Below, one piece after another: positions 36,846-45,647 of a stretch of 59,633 nucleotides of DNA. The position numbers and the translations under genes are program-made. This DNA comes from Victivallales bacterium (GTDB lineage Bacteria > Verrucomicrobiota > Lentisphaeria > Victivallales > SZUA-371). The notes under the pieces are model-generated. The model searched no databases and had not been told where the DNA came from. It saw only the letters and a program-made list of their open reading frames with translations. Position 1 is the stretch's first letter; each line of letters starts with the position of its first letter. Location of the stretch: positions 1 through 59,633 of the forward strand of contig JAFGXT010000173.1 of assembly GCA_016936495.1 (NCBI GenBank). The letters run 5' to 3'.

Positions 36846-38387
36846 TTATTTTTTCATGTTTATAACGGTGTAAAACACTTCTGGCAAAAAGCTTTCCGGC
36901 ATATCTGTATACTGGAATTCCTTTACATCCGGTTCCCTAACAGGTACTGTAATGCTAAATCCATTGGATTCCGGTCTTAAATACTTGCTTATGTCTATCT
37001 TTGAGCCATACATGCTTATACGTTCTACTGAGTTTACTTCTGAAAGTGTAATTTCGGGAAAGTAGAGTTTGATTCTAGGGCATTCATAATCAAGGTGAAT
37101 TGTATCCATGTTGTTATTCCAGTCTACAAAAATTTTTGCATTATTCGCAGGAAGCATGTGTATTGCGCAAATTATTTTATTGCCTACTTTAAAGCTTTCC
37201 AGACTGCTTAATTTCTCGTTTAATTCAGGCTTTAAGCAAGGTTTGCTGTGTACGGACGTGTATAGTTTGAGTTCACCGCCTGAGAAAATTTCTGCCATTG
37301 CTTGAAGGCTGCGCCCACTGTGACTCAATTCTTTACCCAGTAACAGACTACGACCAAAACCATAAGCTTTAGGATCATTTGGAGAGCTATAAGCAAAATA
37401 GAAAAATTTAAACTTATCTGTCCAGTTCCAGTCGCGACTAAGAGCCCAGTGCAAAACCCTTGGATAAACGTTGCCAACATAATTCGGGTCAGAAGAGAAC
37501 CCTATTTCTGTTTGCCAAATGCCTTTGTGTTCAAGACCGCGTTTGCTCAGTTCTCGATAAAGGTATTCCATTGATGATATCGGAAAGTAATGAAGATCAA
37601 ATACATCTATGCTATTCCATGCACTATGTTTATCCATGTATTTTACCAATTCACTAATTGGGGCACCGCAAATCCAGCCGCCATAAACAACTTTCCCACC
37701 CAACTCATGGATGATTTTTGCTGCTGGCATATGCACATCAGTCATATATGAGTCCATATTCCCATACCAGAATGAACTCGTCGGCCAAGCTTCATTCCAT
37801 ATTTGGAAATATTCCAGTTCATAAGGTGCTTGGCGGTAAGTAGAAACTATTTTGCGGATATAGTTTTCCCAGTCGCTGACATGATTCTCGCTAAGCCATC
37901 TTGTTCCCATGCGATGTGCGGAGACCTTACGATTGAAGACCTCTTCCCATTGTTCTTTGCCATTAATGAAGCTTTTATTGAATCCCCGCAGTTCATATCT
38001 TCCGTCAGGTTGCTTTTTTAGCGTGAATCTCTTGCCTGCTATCTCAAAGTCCTGATTAGGGCATTCGGCCGCCCAGGAAACAGAATAGTTTATTATTGGA
38101 AGAAACGTTACACCTTTGCTTTTTGCGGTAAGGATTCTCTGGGATATTTTATCAATATATTTTTGATTCCATTTCCCACGAGTACTTTCCGCTGATGCCC
38201 AGGCGACATCGAATCTGTCCCATCCAAGGGCTTGTTTCCATAAAGGTTCGCTGTTTATTGATCCATGGCATACCCCGGAAAAGTTCCTAAATGTTCGCTT
38301 AGGTATATTCTGTTTTTCACCTGCTTTAACTGACATGAACATGGTTGTTAGTGCCATCGTCGATAAGAAGAGAGAGATACGTTTCAT
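36846..38387 (-). CDS. Secreted clan-A glycoside hydrolase-like protein (paralog 2)
   Basis: 513 residues with a signal peptide (ISLFLSTMALTTMFMSVKAG). The same barrel as its neighbour is seen: GWDRFDVAWASAESTRGKWN, E199 in FQIWNEAWPTSS and E294 in GIWQTEIGFSSD, again 95 residues apart, and YSSPNDPKAYGFGRSLL. An insertion between strands (FTLKKQPDGRYELRGF) is shared with the paralog but diverged. It lies 15 bases upstream of the paralog in the same operon. The duplicates could act on different linkages of the same polymer. Confidence 0.78.
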   Translation of the reverse strand: MKRISLFLSTMALTTMFMSVKAGEKQNIPKRTFRNFSGVCHGSINSEPLWKQALGWDRFDVAWASAESTRGKWNQKYIDKISQRILTAKSKGVTFLPIINYSVSWAAECPNQDFEIAGKRFTLKKQPDGRYELRGFNKSFINGKEQWEEVFNRKVSAHRMGTRWLSENHVSDWENYIRKIVSTYRQAPYELEYFQIWNEAWPTSSFWYGNMDSYMTDVHMPAAKIIHELGGKVVYGGWICGAPISELVKYMDKHSAWNSIDVFDLHYFPISSMEYLYRELSKRGLEHKGIWQTEIGFSSDPNYVGNVYPRVLHWALSRDWNWTDKFKFFYFAYSSPNDPKAYGFGRSLLLGKELSHSGRSLQAMAEIFSGGELKLYTSVHSKPCLKPELNEKLSSLESFKVGNKIICAIHMLPANNAKIFVDWNNNMDTIHLDYECPRIKLYFPEITLSEVNSVERISMYGSKIDISKYLRPESNGFSITVPVREPDVKEFQYTDMPESFLPEVFYTVINMKK

Positions 38388-38431
38388 GTTTTCCTCTATT
38401 TTTTATGTTTGTCTTGTTTATGTTTTTTTAT

Positions 38432-39121
38432 TCAAGGACGGTTGAAAGAGCGAAAATAATAATACTCATAATATGGGGATGGAGATGCTGCTTTAGCGGC
38501 TTTCATTTCCTTGTAAGTCATGCTGGTCGCTGAGCCATCGAAATACGCGAGATTAGCAGAATTGCCATGCTCAATAGGTCCACGCGCATCTTCCGGGTTG
38601 TCCCGATGAATGAACCAGAGACTGGTGTCGGCAATGAGCACATATCCCGGTTTTTGTCTTTTGAGAATCATTCCATGTTGACCCGATGCAAATATGTTTA
38701 TCGTTCCCTGTGGGTCTCTGTATCCGGTGGTACAACGGGGAAGATAGTAGTTAATGCTTATGTCGGTACCAAGTTGTTCCCAGCGGTTGGCATAGGTGGA
38801 ATATTTTATCGTGGGTTGCTTGTCGCAGTAGAATGTTTTTGGAGTTGTAACATATTTCAATTCATACAGCTTACCTAAACCAACCCAGGTGTTGAGTCTT
38901 CTTGCTCCGTTTTGGGTTCTGACCCAGATGGCCGCTGCTTCATCGTCGGCATGATATGACGCAGTTCCAAGAGCAAGTTGCTTTAAATTATTAATGCAAT
39001 TTATGCGGTATGCGGTTTCTTTGGCTTTACTGAGGGCAGGAAGTAGTAACGACGCCAGTATAGCTATAATAGCTATGACTATTAGGAGTTCGATTAGTGT
39101 GAATGTTTTCTTTTTGTTCAT
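38432..39121 (-). CDS. Pseudopilin-like protein (prepilin-type N-terminus, H-X9-DG type)
   Basis: 229 residues. The N-terminus [49 protein letters not shown] is the typical Lentisphaerota/Planctomycetota pseudopilin start, with Thr at -1 instead of Gly. The C-terminus [22 protein letters not shown] matches the H-X9-DG box. It lies between the GntR/LacI regulator and the two glycosidases, the same position as the pseudopilin of the LacI operon at 10 kb. It is probably inner-membrane anchored with a periplasmic globular part. Confidence 0.87.
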   Translation of the reverse strand: MNKKKTFTLIELLIVIAIIAILASLLLPALSKAKETAYRINCINNLKQLALGTASYHADDEAAAIWVRTQNGARRLNTWVGLGKLYELKYVTTPKTFYCDKQPTIKYSTYANRWEQLGTDISINYYLPRCTTGYRDPQGTINIFASGQHGMILKRQKPGYVLIADTSLWFIHRDNPEDARGPIEHGNSANLAYFDGSATSMTYKEMKAAKAASPSPYYEYYYFRSFNRP

Positions 39122-39153
39122 TTTTTTCCCTTATTTTGGTTTTATGAAAGAAT

Positions 39154-40302
39154 CTATAAAGGCTGTAGAATTTTTGACATATGATGTCCAGTTAAAGTTT
39201 TTGATGTTCCATTTATATCTAAATCCATAGATTTGCAGGGGCTCGTGGATTGCCTTACTATAATATTAGGCTTGATTTGCTTTTGAATAATATCTTTATT
39301 CTCTGGATTTGATATTTTAAATTTCAATATATTACTCGCTTCTTTTACCATCTCAAAAGTTGATGTAACTAGAGAGGTGAGCGGAGGGCATAAATAACTG
39401 TAGATTTCTCCACCACCTATGCCTATCAGACTTAAATCGTCTGGTATCTTCATGTTGTTTTCATGAAAAGCTCTATATATAGCCATACAACTCTCCTGGC
39501 ACATTGCCATTGCTCCAGAAAATTCCAATGAACCCGTTCTGAGCCGTTTGGTGAATTTCTGATATACTTTTTCTGGACAGTAATCACCATCTGACACTTC
39601 GCAATCAAATGTGGTAAACTTTATTCCGCGAAGTTCACACATGCTCTTAAAGCCATCAATGCGTTCTTCGATAGTTTCAACCCTGGGCTGTGTGATGATT
39701 GCCGCTATGGAGCGATGCCCCAACTCTATAAGATGGTTGGCGGCGATTGCTCCGGAATGACGATTATCCGCACTGACGCAGTTTACCGCTAGACCAGAAA
39801 GATGACGGGAAAAAAGCAGATAAGGGATATTGAAGTGGTCTAGCACTTTTATCTCGTCTGCAGAAATCATACCGGCAGAAGGAATAACGACAAGACCGTC
39901 TATCTTTGTTGGCGGAAGCTCTGTAATTATTTTATTGTGCCAATCATAATGGAGAACTTCCAACTCATAGCCAAGATTTACCTTGTTTTCATAAAAACAA
40001 TGTTCAATACGCGTGTTCCAGTCAGATTGCCAGTGTGGAAGAGCAAGACCAATGACAGGAGCCGCTCCTTTTTTGTATTTACAGACTTCGTCGGTAATAA
40101 TCATCTCTTTACCTGCAATCTTCTGTAGGAATCCGTTTTTGAAAAGCATCTCCGTTGCTTTGGTCACAGTCGATTGACTTACAAGATAGTCCTTCATTAT
40201 CGTACGCATTGAGGGGAATGCGGCTCCAGGAGAACACTTGATTATTTCTGACTTTAAATCTTGATATAACTGTTCGTATTTTGACATTTTCTTGCAATCC
40301 AT
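39154..40302 (-). CDS. GntR-type HTH with LacI-like sugar-binding domain regulator
   Basis: 382 residues (or 377 from an in-frame ATG at 40287). The N-terminal ~70 residues are a GntR winged helix (SKYEQLYQDLKSEIIKCSPGAAFPSMRTIMKDYLVSQSTVTKATEMLFKNGFL). The rest is a periplasmic-binding-protein-like effector domain as in LacI/AraR (PVIGLALPHW, GLVVIPSAG, VSADNRHSGAIAANHLIELGHRSIAAI, LSLIGIGGGEIYSYLCPPLTSL). This GntR-AraR-like layout usually means sugar-responsive repression. It heads the operon of pseudopilin and two glycosidases, and a 20-bp palindrome sits in its own promoter. Confidence 0.92.
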   Translation of the reverse strand: MDCKKMSKYEQLYQDLKSEIIKCSPGAAFPSMRTIMKDYLVSQSTVTKATEMLFKNGFLQKIAGKEMIITDEVCKYKKGAAPVIGLALPHWQSDWNTRIEHCFYENKVNLGYELEVLHYDWHNKIITELPPTKIDGLVVIPSAGMISADEIKVLDHFNIPYLLFSRHLSGLAVNCVSADNRHSGAIAANHLIELGHRSIAAIITQPRVETIEERIDGFKSMCELRGIKFTTFDCEVSDGDYCPEKVYQKFTKRLRTGSLEFSGAMAMCQESCMAIYRAFHENNMKIPDDLSLIGIGGGEIYSYLCPPLTSLVTSTFEMVKEASNILKFKISNPENKDIIQKQIKPNIIVRQSTSPCKSMDLDINGTSKTLTGHHMSKILQPL

Positions 40303-40319
40303 TGTGTGTTTCTTTTTTT

Positions 40320-40348
40320 ATTATACTGCATCGATGCAGTATTGTCAA
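40320..40348 (-). promoter_or_regulatory. Consensus promoter with a 20-bp palindromic operator in the spacer
   Basis: Read on the minus strand: TTGACA (40348-40343), exactly 17 bases, then TATAAT (40325-40320), both perfect sigma-70 hexamers. The spacer coincides with the perfect palindrome ATACTGCATCGATGCAGTAT (40323-40342). A further GATGCAGT half-site lies just upstream at 40354-40361. Repression of the glycosidase operon by its own GntR/LacI-type regulator is the simplest reading. Confidence 0.88.
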
Positions 40349-40404
40349 TATGGGATGCAGTCTTTTTGTTTATTATTATTGTTATTGACCGTTATTATTG
40401 ATAC

Positions 40405-40449
40405 TTGAATTTTCAGTAGCAATGATATATACTTATGGTATATATCATT
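40405..40449 (+). promoter_or_regulatory. vapBC promoter with 12-bp inverted-repeat operator
   Basis: TTGAAT (40405-40410), a 17-base spacer and TATACT (40428-40433) overlap a perfect inverted repeat AATGATATATAC/GTATATATCATT (40421-40449, 5-base loop). This is the usual layout for autoregulation by a VapBC complex. Confidence 0.8.
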
Positions 40450-40469
40450 TATTAATGGAGTTTGTAATC

Positions 40470-40697
40470 ATGGATACAGCAAAAGTATTTACAACAGGGC
40501 GCTCGCAAGCAGTACGGATACCTAAAAAATACCGTTTCAGAGCTCCACAGGTATCAATAAAAAGGCAGGGAGCAAGTATAATTCTCACTCCCATTCCTAC
40601 AAAAATAACATGGGATGAGTTTTTTGAGAACTCATGTGCAGATTTTGAATTAGACCGCACAGATGCTCAGAAAATACAAGACAGGAAATTGTTCTGA
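40470..40697 (+). CDS. vapB: VapB-type antitoxin
   Basis: 75 residues from ATG 40470, which has GGAG nine bases upstream; the ORF-track start at 40398 lies upstream of the promoter. The N-terminus MDTAKVFTTGRSQAVRIPKKYRF is an AbrB/SpoVT-like swapped-hairpin DNA-binding domain of the VapB class. The C-terminal half (TWDEFFENSCADFELDRTDAQ) is the flexible toxin-binding part. It overlaps vapC by one base (TGATG). It represses its own promoter and neutralises the toxin. Confidence 0.9.
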   Translation: MDTAKVFTTGRSQAVRIPKKYRFRAPQVSIKRQGASIILTPIPTKITWDEFFENSCADFELDRTDAQKIQDRKLF

Positions 40698-41104
40698 TGC
40701 GATGCCAATATATGCTTGATACAGATGTTTGCAGCTATCTGATAAAAGGGATATTCCCAAGGTTGAATGAGCAAATTAAAAAGCATTCTTCCGATATATG
40801 TATGTCCTCGATTACTTTAGCTGAATTGCTATATGGAGCCCAGAAAAAAGGATCTTCAAAAATAGCAGATCATATTGCCTGTCTACAGATGTTGGTTGAG
40901 GTTAAAAACTGGAATTCAGAGGCGGCACTACACTATTCCATCATCCGAGCGGAATTGGAAAAGTCAGGAAGTACAATCGGTAATATGGATATGCTAATTG
41001 CAGCGTCTGCATTGGCTGAAGATGCTGTGCTTGTAACCAATAACACTACTCATTTTTCCAGAATAAACAACTTGCGTATTCAGAATTGGGTCAACGGTGA
41101 ATAA
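40697..41104 (+). CDS. vapC: VapC-type PIN-domain toxin ribonuclease
   Basis: 135 residues. It shows the PIN-domain acidic residues in MLDTDVCSYLI, the Glu in SSITLAELLYGAQKKG and the late Asp/Asn motif in GNMDMLIAASALAEDAVLVTNNTTHFSRI. VapC proteins cleave specific RNAs, often initiator tRNA or rRNA, to arrest growth. Translation is coupled to vapB through the TGATG overlap. A hairpin terminator follows at 41147-41180. Confidence 0.93.
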   Translation: MRCQYMLDTDVCSYLIKGIFPRLNEQIKKHSSDICMSSITLAELLYGAQKKGSSKIADHIACLQMLVEVKNWNSEAALHYSIIRAELEKSGSTIGNMDMLIAASALAEDAVLVTNNTTHFSRINNLRIQNWVNGE

Positions 41105-41146
41105 CAAAACACCATAGCGTCCGCATAATACACCGGATGAAGATAG

Positions 41147-41180
41147 AAACAGCACAGAAGTTTTTGCTTTTGTGCTGTTT
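41147..41180. terminator. Hairpin between vapC and the FAD oxidoreductase
   Basis: Stem AAACAGCACAGAAG/CTTTTGTGCTGTTT (14 bp with one G-T pair) with a 6-base loop. It is shared by the two convergent genes. Confidence 0.7.
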
Positions 41181-41193
41181 ATGATATTATTTC

Positions 41194-42531
41194 TTAGAGG
41201 CTGGCGCCGAATTCTTTGAGTTTTTCGTGAAGTTCGATTCCGTTCAATTCTGGTGGGGTGATGTTTTTCGCCACCGAAATTGCTGCCGCCATGCCCGCCG
41301 CTTGTCCGATGGAACACGCCGGAGGCATTACCCGCAGGCTTGAATGTACACCATGATCCGCCGAAATGGGACGTCCGCCCACCAATATATTATCAATGTT
41401 CTTCGGCACTATGCAGCCGTAAGGCACCTCGTACCATGTGCCTTTGGGAAAATGCTTAATAACCGTGCCGGAACCGCTCGGATTATGAATATCTATCGGA
41501 TAATTTATCCGCGCGATGGAATCCGCAAAATGCGGGAAAACCGCCTTTTCAAAATCAAATTGTTCACCGCTCAAAAACGCCCGGCCGACGACCCTGCGCG
41601 ATTCACGCACCCCGATATGAGCCGCGATCGAACGCAGACGCGCCTTCTCAAAACCTACCACCTTGGAACGGAACAGCTTTAGCAACTGGCGGATCTGGCG
41701 ACGCGCCATGACCTCCGCGTCGGACAGGCTGATCCCGTCGATGGCATGGTGATGCGTTACCCGGGTGGTGTTGAAATGTATCACATCAGGTGAATACCAG
41801 TTAAACAGCAGGATGTCTTCTCGCGGACAATCCACTTCGCCTTTTTCTTTTGCTTCCAGGTACACTTGAGTGAGTATTTTGCGGGCGTTGAAGAAGTTTT
41901 TTTTCAGCTCTTCCGGGAAATAATGCTCGCAAAATTTGTCCATGTCTATATCTTCAAGCTTGAAGCATGTGGTCATGGGCTGACACAGGCCTTCGTCATT
42001 GCCGTATTCTATTTTACAACCGGCTTTGGCCGCGAGATCGGCGTCTCCGGTACAGTCGATATATACTTTGGCTTTGGCGGCGGTCAGACCGGATTTTGAG
42101 AACAGTATGACCCGTTCGATTTTACCGTCTTTTACTTCCACATCAAACAATTGATGGTGGTACACCGGCCTGACCCCGGCTTCGAGCAGCAGGTCTTCCG
42201 CCGCCAGCATTGCCTCGGGGATACCGATATGGCGTTTGATATGGTCTTCATTTTCTCCGTCAGCAATGATGTCGGGAGTATAGTCGAACATCCGATCACG
42301 CCATTGGGTATATACGGGTCTGTCTAGAGATTCGTTGTCAAGGTGATTACGCATGAATGGGCATACTTCGCCGAACACCGCCATGCCGCCGGGGGCGTTG
42401 TAACGCTCAATGATAACTGTGTCCGCGCCGTTGCGTGCCGCCGTAACCGCCGCGCCAATACCGCCGGGGCCTGCGCCGATAACGATTACATCCGCTTCGA
42501 TAACTGTTCTGATGTCCTGTTCGTAATTCAT
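41194..42531 (-). CDS. FAD-dependent oxidoreductase (FAD_oxidored family)
   Basis: 445 residues. The N-terminal Rossmann motif ADVIVIGAGPGGIGAAVTAARNGADTVIIERYNAPGG binds FAD, and YIDCTGDADLAAKAGCKIEYG is the second flavin contact typical of the PF12831-like group. The C-terminus has NILVGGRPISADHGVHSSLRVMPPACSIGQAAG. The family is common in Lentisphaerota and other sugar degraders and is poorly characterised. No signal peptide. Substrate unknown. It is divergent from the aldolase gene over a 357-base gap. Confidence 0.85.
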   Translation of the reverse strand: MNYEQDIRTVIEADVIVIGAGPGGIGAAVTAARNGADTVIIERYNAPGGMAVFGEVCPFMRNHLDNESLDRPVYTQWRDRMFDYTPDIIADGENEDHIKRHIGIPEAMLAAEDLLLEAGVRPVYHHQLFDVEVKDGKIERVILFSKSGLTAAKAKVYIDCTGDADLAAKAGCKIEYGNDEGLCQPMTTCFKLEDIDMDKFCEHYFPEELKKNFFNARKILTQVYLEAKEKGEVDCPREDILLFNWYSPDVIHFNTTRVTHHHAIDGISLSDAEVMARRQIRQLLKLFRSKVVGFEKARLRSIAAHIGVRESRRVVGRAFLSGEQFDFEKAVFPHFADSIARINYPIDIHNPSGSGTVIKHFPKGTWYEVPYGCIVPKNIDNILVGGRPISADHGVHSSLRVMPPACSIGQAAGMAAAISVAKNITPPELNGIELHEKLKEFGASL

Positions 42532-42888
42532 AAAAGTTTATTCCTGTAATTATTTTGCAAACGGTGATGATTTGTTGCATATGTAGAATATAGATGATTG
42601 GAACGTGATAGTAAAGTGTATTATTATGCTGTTTCAGTGTAAAGTTTTACTGTAGTGGGTTTTTCGTCGTGACGGAAAGCGGTAGTAACAAGCAGCTCTT
42701 ATTGCGGGTTTTTCGGGATGTATGGATGTTTTTTGTGTTATAAAAAAGATTTTATTATGCAATTGCTTGATTTTATTGTTGATTACGGATATATTTTGTT
42801 GCTTCTGAGACAATATATGCGCAAGTTTTTTATTGAGACTTTGTGTTAAATCAGGATTTTTAAAACCATTAAACGATGGAGAAAACAA
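42532..42888. other. Divergent intergenic region upstream of fba
   Basis: 357 bases with no credible gene; the overlapping minus-strand ORF 42634-43218 is a shadow of fba. It contains a likely fba promoter at 42767-42795 and a short GTAAA-GT-TTTAC palindrome near 42640. Confidence 0.5.
42767..42795 (+). promoter_or_regulatory. Putative promoter of the FBP aldolase gene
   Basis: TTGATT (42767-42772), a 17-base spacer and TATATT (42790-42795), giving a leader of about 85 bases. Confidence 0.55.
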
Positions 42889-43965
42889 ATGACTAAGATT
42901 CTTGACGTGGTCAAACCCGGAGTCGCCACAGGCGATGACGTGCAGAAAATTTTCGAACTGGCAAAGGCTGGCAAATTTGCGCTTCCCGCGGTAAATGTCG
43001 TCGGTTCCAGTTCTGTAAACGCGGTGATGGAAGCCGCGGCGAAAGTTAAATCCCCGGTTATTATTCAGTTTTCCAATGGTGGCGCGGTATTCAACGCTGG
43101 CAAAGGACTGAAACTTGAAGGACAGAAAGCCGCTATCGCCGGTTCCGTGGCTGGCGCAAAACACATTCACTTGTTGGCAGAACTCTATGGTATTCCAGTG
43201 ATTCTGCATACCGACCATTGCGCTAAAAAGCTTCTTCCCTGGATCGACGGACTGCTCGATGAAGGCGAAAAGTTCTTTGCTGAAACCGGCAAACCGCTGT
43301 TCAGCTCACACATGCTTGACCTGTCTGAAGAATCACTTGAAGAGAACATCGACACCTGTTGCAAATATCTCGAAAGAATGAGCAAGATCGGCATGACGCT
43401 GGAAATCGAACTCGGTTGCACCGGTGGCGAAGAAGATGGCGTGGACAATTCTCATCTGGATAATTCCGCGCTCTACACTCAGCCCGAAGATGTGGCGTTG
43501 GCTTATGAGAAACTTGGTGCCATCAGCCCCAGATTCACCATTGCCGCCGCTTTCGGTAACGTCCATGGCGTTTACAAGCCCGGTAACGTGGTTCTGACCC
43601 CGAAAATCCTTGATAACTCTCAGAAGTTCATCCAGAAGAAGTTCAATACCGCCGATAAGCCGGTTAACTTTGTTTTCCATGGTGGTTCCGGTTCAAGCGC
43701 TGCCGAGATCGAAGAAGCTATATCTTATGGCGTCATCAAAATGAATATCGATACTGATACTCAGTGGGCAACCTGGCAGGGCATTCTTGAGTTTTACAAG
43801 AAGAACGAAGCTTATCTCCAGGGACAGCTTGGTAATCCTGAAGGCGAAGACAAGCCTAATAAGAAATATTATGATCCGCGCGTATGGCTCCGCAAAGGCG
43901 AAGAGTCAATGGTCGCGAGACTTGAGCAGGCTTTCAAAGATTTGAACTGCATCGACAGATGCTAG
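42889..43965 (+). CDS. fbaA: Class II fructose-bisphosphate aldolase
   Basis: 358 residues, the class IIA length. The zinc-binding motif is seen in PVILHTDHCAKKLLPWIDGLL. Further metal and active-site segments are ELGCTGGEEDGVDN, FGNVHGVYKPGNVVL, NFVFHGGSGSSAAEIEEAISYGVIKMNIDTDTQWATW and the C-terminal YDPRVWLRKGEESM. It splits fructose 1,6-bisphosphate into DHAP and glyceraldehyde 3-phosphate. GGAG lies 8 bases before the ATG, and a strong terminator follows. Confidence 0.96.
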   Translation: MTKILDVVKPGVATGDDVQKIFELAKAGKFALPAVNVVGSSSVNAVMEAAAKVKSPVIIQFSNGGAVFNAGKGLKLEGQKAAIAGSVAGAKHIHLLAELYGIPVILHTDHCAKKLLPWIDGLLDEGEKFFAETGKPLFSSHMLDLSEESLEENIDTCCKYLERMSKIGMTLEIELGCTGGEEDGVDNSHLDNSALYTQPEDVALAYEKLGAISPRFTIAAAFGNVHGVYKPGNVVLTPKILDNSQKFIQKKFNTADKPVNFVFHGGSGSSAAEIEEAISYGVIKMNIDTDTQWATWQGILEFYKKNEAYLQGQLGNPEGEDKPNKKYYDPRVWLRKGEESMVARLEQAFKDLNCIDRC

Positions 43966-43986
43966 TACAGTCCTGATATAGCCAAT

Positions 43987-44016
43987 AAAAAACCCGCCTT
44001 AAAGGCGGGTTTTTTT
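43987..44016. terminator. Strong bidirectional terminator
   Basis: AAAAAACCCGCCTT/AAAGGCGGGTTTTTT with T-runs on both strands. It ends fbaA and the convergent thrC. Confidence 0.93.
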
Positions 44017-44036
44017 ATGTATATTTAGGCGTTGTG

Positions 44037-45329
44037 TTATACTTCCAATGCCGCTTTTACCGCCGCGATCGTAGCTTTTATCACGACTGGCTTGTTGGCG
44101 TATGTGCCCTTAATTCCCATTTTGCCCAGCGTGTCCTGATGATAGCCGATTACTGCGTCCGGGTCTTTAAGTATATTACCGGTCAGAATGCCTACTACTT
44201 TTGCGTCGGGATCAATGATGCCTGCGTCAACGAGTTTTTTTGCTCCTGCAACGGAACAGCATGAAGCCGGTTCCGCGCCTATACCGGCGGCGTCCACCAT
44301 TGCTTTGGCGTCCATTATTTCCTGTTCTGAAACTTCTTCGACTACACCATTGCTCCATTCCAGTCCGCGCATGGATTTTTTCCAGGATACCGGATTGCCG
44401 ATCTTGATGGCGGTGGCGATGGTGTCAGGATCTTTGACCGCTTTGAACTCAGTATGTTCTTTCCACATGGTGTACAAGGGGTTGGCGCCGGAAGCCTGTA
44501 TTACGGCGATGCGCGGTATTTTATTGATTATGCCAAGCTGGTAAAGTTCTTGCAAGCCTTTCGAGAGCGCGCTGTTGTTGCCCAGATTGCCGCCGGGAAT
44601 GATGAACCAGTCGGGCACTTCCCAGTCAAGCTGCTGGAGTATTTCAAAACCTATGGCTTTCTGACCTTCGATGCGGAATGGATTGATGGAGTTGAGCAAA
44701 TAGATGTTCAATTCCTTGCAGACTTCCTGTACCAGTGTCATGGCGTCGTCGAAATTACCTTCTATCTGAAGTGTTTTGCCATTAAACGCCAATGCCTGAG
44801 CAAGTTTGCCGTAGGCGATTTTACCTTCGGGGATGAAGATGACGGATTTCATGCCGGATACGGCGGCGTATGAAGCCATGCTCGCGCTGGTGTTGCCGGT
44901 ACTGGCGCATGCCACTACCGATGCATTATACATTTTCGCCGCGGTTGCGCCGCAGGTCATGCCGCGGTCTTTAAAGCTGCCGGTAGGATTTTCGCCCTCG
45001 TGTTTGAGCAGAAAATTCTTTAATCCTGCATATTTGCCCGCCAGTCCGGCGTCATAAAGCCGGGTATTTCCTTCCTGACGCGTTACGATCTGGTCTTCCG
45101 GCAGATCCAGTATCAGTTCTTTGTAGCGCCAGACGCCGGAGGAAAGTACTCCGCGTTTCATGCCCCAGCGGCTTTCCCATAGCTCCTTAAGTGCCTTGCC
45201 GTCAACTGAATCCAGATCGCGTTTGACATCCAGAGTGCCGCCGCAGTCACAACTGTAGCGCAGTTCATCCACATCGTACTTACGGTCGCAATCCAGGCAC
45301 TCCAGCCATGTCTTTATGTTGAAATCCAT
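44037..45329 (-). CDS. thrC: Threonine synthase
   Basis: About 430 residues from ATG 45329, which has AGGA suitably placed; the ORF-track ATG at 45347 adds six residues. The N-terminus carries a C-x2-C...C-x-C zinc-ribbon-like part (WLECLDCDRKYDVDELRYSCDCGG), as in long bacterial/archaeal ThrC. The PLP lysine lies in GENPTGSFKDRGMTCG, with ACASTGNTSASMASYAAVSG and IPGGNLGN binding the phosphate. It converts O-phosphohomoserine to threonine. No other threonine genes are adjacent. Confidence 0.95.
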   Translation of the reverse strand: MDFNIKTWLECLDCDRKYDVDELRYSCDCGGTLDVKRDLDSVDGKALKELWESRWGMKRGVLSSGVWRYKELILDLPEDQIVTRQEGNTRLYDAGLAGKYAGLKNFLLKHEGENPTGSFKDRGMTCGATAAKMYNASVVACASTGNTSASMASYAAVSGMKSVIFIPEGKIAYGKLAQALAFNGKTLQIEGNFDDAMTLVQEVCKELNIYLLNSINPFRIEGQKAIGFEILQQLDWEVPDWFIIPGGNLGNNSALSKGLQELYQLGIINKIPRIAVIQASGANPLYTMWKEHTEFKAVKDPDTIATAIKIGNPVSWKKSMRGLEWSNGVVEEVSEQEIMDAKAMVDAAGIGAEPASCCSVAGAKKLVDAGIIDPDAKVVGILTGNILKDPDAVIGYHQDTLGKMGIKGTYANKPVVIKATIAAVKAALEV

Positions 45330-45647
45330 TGTTATATTCCTGTTCATATATGATTTATAGTGAATCTTTCAGCTGTAATTTAGCACATTTGCTTTTAAAT
45401 AACAAATCGGCAATGAGCTATTTTGTGAATTGCAAACGGCTGTCATTGGGTTCTATACAAATTTTTTTTGATAAAAAATACTTCCGCGTATTATTAAATC
45501 CTTTTGCTGGTGTATATTATGCCTCTTCTCTCCGCGGATTTTGTGTTTACGGGAGAGGCGGCGCGCTGTGGTATGAGAGACATTTGTCGTTGTGGCGGTC
45601 GTAAAAACTTTACAATAAACAGAATAGGAATGTAAAACAGGTATTAT
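45330..45647. other. Intergenic region between thrC and typA
   Basis: 318 bases, AT-rich toward thrC. No credible gene was found. It must hold divergent promoters; I could not assign boxes with confidence. An imperfect TCTCCG/CGGGAGA hairpin lies near 45530-45560. Confidence 0.35.

Noticed and set aside
42634-43218. 194-residue minus-strand ORF
   Set aside because: It overlaps the strongly supported fbaA gene in antisense and has no family features.
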